Origin: Gracilibacillus ureilyticus
GTDB taxonomy: Bacteria; Bacillota; Bacilli; Bacillales; Amphibacillaceae
DNA length: 64,000 nucleotides
Direction of reading: 5' to 3'
Assembly (NCBI RefSeq): GCF_900111195.1
Contig: NZ_FOGL01000007.1
Span: 16,079-80,078 of the forward strand
Notes under the pieces: generated by a model
The model's database searches: none
The model's input: the letters and a program-made list of their open reading frames with translations, nothing else
What the model was told of the DNA's origin: nothing
Part shown: piece after piece, positions 63,278 through 64,000 of the stretch
Layout: the number at the start of each line of letters is the position of its first letter
How positions within the stretch are numbered: the first letter of the stretch is position 1
Translations under genes and position numbers: made by a program

Positions 63278-63290
63278 TAGAGTGGGAATA
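63278..63290. other. attR core of the integrated element
   Basis: TAGAGTGGGAATA, identical to attL. It is followed by ATTAGAGG, so the uninterrupted gene would have ended GAG-TGG-GAA-TAA. The present guaA stop TAG comes from the element. Confidence 0.88.
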
Positions 63291-63300
63291 ATTAGAGGAA

Positions 63301-63338
63301 AGAGCGGCAACCTTAAAAAGGTGTGCCACTCTTTTTTT
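63301..63338 (+). terminator. Displaced native guaA terminator
   Basis: AGAGCGGCAACCTT (63301-63314) pairs with AAGGTGTGCCACTCT (63318-63332), then seven T. It lies just outside attR and so belonged to guaA before integration. Confidence 0.82.
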
Positions 63339-63505
63339 ATTAAGAGATAATTATAGTTGGTGGGATTCACTTTCTCTCATTCCATTTAATTGAAAAATAA
63401 CGAACGATATGTATTATTTTTTTAATAATATTCGGTTTTAGTCTTGACTAATTTCTCAGACCTTAGTATGATATGTATTGAAATTATTATAATTATTATT
63501 TACCA

Positions 63506-63580
63506 TCCGTCGTATAATGTTGGGAATATGGCCCAAGAGTCTCTACCGGAGCACCATTAAATGCTCTGACTACGAGGAGG
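63506..63580 (+). promoter_or_regulatory. Guanine riboswitch (purine aptamer) before pbuG
   Basis: P1 pairs TCGTA with TACGA; core GGGAATATGGCCC, GTCTCTACCGGAGC and ACCATTAAATGCTCTGAC match the xpt class. The base before the 3' TACG is C, indicating guanine/hypoxanthine binding. A terminator follows, so ligand should shut off pbuG. Confidence 0.93.
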
Positions 63581-63635
63581 AGAAGGTTATTAGTGTGTCT
63601 TTTGATATACTGATAACTTCTCTGAATTGTAGGGG

Positions 63636-63668
63636 AAACTCCTTGGCCTTTATGGTTAAGGGGTTTTT
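63636..63668 (+). terminator. Riboswitch expression-platform terminator of pbuG
   Basis: AAACTCCTTGGCC (63636-63648) pairs with GGTTAAGGGGTTT (63654-63666) using G-U pairs, followed by TTCTTATTTT. Confidence 0.8.
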
Positions 63669-63706
63669 CTTATTTTCTGGTATTAAAAGAAGGGGAGATA
63701 ATAAAA

Positions 63707-64000
63707 ATGAAGAAGTTTTTCGAATTTGATAAACTTGGCACAAATTACCGAAAAGAATCAGTTGCAGGTATTACGACATTCCTTGCAATGGCTTATATTC
63801 TATTTGTAAATCCATCAATGCTTGCGGAAACTGGAATGGATCAAGGTGCGGTGTTTGTTGCAACAGCATTAGCGGCAGCGATTGGTACATTATTAATGGG
63901 CTTGCTTGCGAACTATCCAATTGCTCTTGCACCAGGTATGGGATTGAATGCATTCTTTACGTATACTGTAGTTATTGTTAATGGTATTCCATGGGAAACA
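63707..64000 (+). CDS. pbuG: Guanine/hypoxanthine permease, 5' part
   Basis: The first 98 codons lie in the window. FFEFDKLGTNYRKESVAGIT and TFLAMAYILFVNPSMLAETG, then ANYPIALAPGMGLNAFFTYT, are the N-terminal signature of the AzgA/PbuG (NCS2) purine permeases. It imports hypoxanthine and guanine by proton symport. Riboswitch control and its place after guaA fit. AAGGGGAGATAATAAA before the ATG. Confidence 0.93.
   Translation, partial: MKKFFEFDKLGTNYRKESVAGITTFLAMAYILFVNPSMLAETGMDQGAVFVATALAAAIGTLLMGLLANYPIALAPGMGLNAFFTYTVVIVNGIPWET

Larger units (their letters stand above)
50439..63290. mobile_element. Decayed Tn916-type integrative element in guaA, 12.85 kb
   Basis: Bounded by the 13-bp direct repeat and separating guaA from pbuG, which are neighbours in related genomes. 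Minus-strand order from right to left: truncated OLD gene, IS66, TcpC (Orf13-like), cargo (oxidoreductase, SirTM, macrodomain), Orf7-like sigma factor, Orf8-like protein, DUF3173 protein, integrase. This follows Tn916 (orf13, tet(M), orf7, orf8, xis, int) with the cargo where tet(M) would be. No relaxase, FtsK/coupling protein, VirB4-like ATPase or other orf14-orf24 homologue remains, so it cannot conjugate by itself; excision may still be possible. Confidence 0.85.

Noticed and set aside
1-64000. tRNA and rRNA genes
   Set aside because: I saw no cloverleaf with the conserved GGTTCGAATCC-type arm and no rRNA-like stretch; a tRNAscan run would settle this.

Overview
The window is chromosomal DNA from a low-GC Gram-positive bacterium of the Bacillaceae. 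The order MoxR ATPase, DUF58 protein, transglutaminase-like protein, guaA, pbuG is the Bacillus subtilis order yeaC-yeaD-yebA-guaA-pbuG, and most genes have AGGAGG-type ribosome binding sites. A betaine-type BCCT carrier, a NaChBac-type sodium channel and a Ktr/Trk potassium channel subunit would suit a halotolerant or alkaliphilic genus (Oceanobacillus/Virgibacillus/Gracilibacillus-like), but the genus is inference. I saw no rRNA, tRNA or CRISPR array.

Layout. 1-690: tandem array of a GC-rich 51-bp unit running off the left edge. 0.9-5.8 kb: BCCT, MFS, TerC and EamA membrane proteins. 6.0-11.9 kb: a beta-glucoside/lichenan PTS operon (EIIB-EIIC-EIIA-phospho-beta-glucosidase), a DUF4288 protein and a LicR-type activator. 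12-18 kb: RNase H-like protein, aeRF1-like protein, DUF2512 protein with Mn catalase, two amino-acid transporters, Tag glycosylase. 18-25 kb: Bce-like ABC exporter, and a TetR regulator with an MMPL exporter joined by matching operators. 24.7-25.9 kb: FusB/FusC-like EF-G-binding protein and a small HTH protein. 26-31.9 kb: VTC-like polymerase, DUF4956 membrane protein, beta-helix lipoprotein and a two-component system. 31.9-34.5 kb: anaerobic ribonucleotide reductase nrdDG behind tandem NrdR boxes. 34.6-35.7 kb: about 50 copies of a 20-bp repeat. 35.7-43.9 kb: NERD protein, NTF2-like, DUF817, LacI regulator, YceI/HxlR pair, Ung, sodium channel, hemerythrin, TrkH/KtrB. 44-50.5 kb: the yeaCD-yebA-guaA block, with a guanine riboswitch before guaA.

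50,439-63,290 is a 12.85-kb integrated element between guaA and pbuG. It is bounded by a 13-bp direct repeat and carries a paired integrase-arm-like motif at each end. Its gene order (integrase, DUF3173, Tn916 Orf8-like, Orf7-like sigma factor, cargo, TcpC/Orf13-like) is a Tn916-type backbone. The cargo, in the position where Tn916 carries tet(M), is a class M sirtuin plus zinc-type macrodomain operon (a predicted ADP-ribosylation/de-ADP-ribosylation pair) and an Rrf2-regulated NAD(P)-binding oxidoreductase. The rest of the conjugation module is missing. In its place is an intact IS66 whose right inverted repeat truncates an OLD-family ATPase/Toprim nuclease gene, divergent to an Mrr-like endonuclease. 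After the element come the displaced guaA terminator, a second guanine riboswitch and the start of pbuG.

The observations I rate highest are the mobile SirTM/Zn-macro module, the two unrelated tandem arrays, the VTC/DUF4956/beta-helix/two-component cluster, and a LacI regulator whose only nearby target is an unannotated 42-residue membrane protein.
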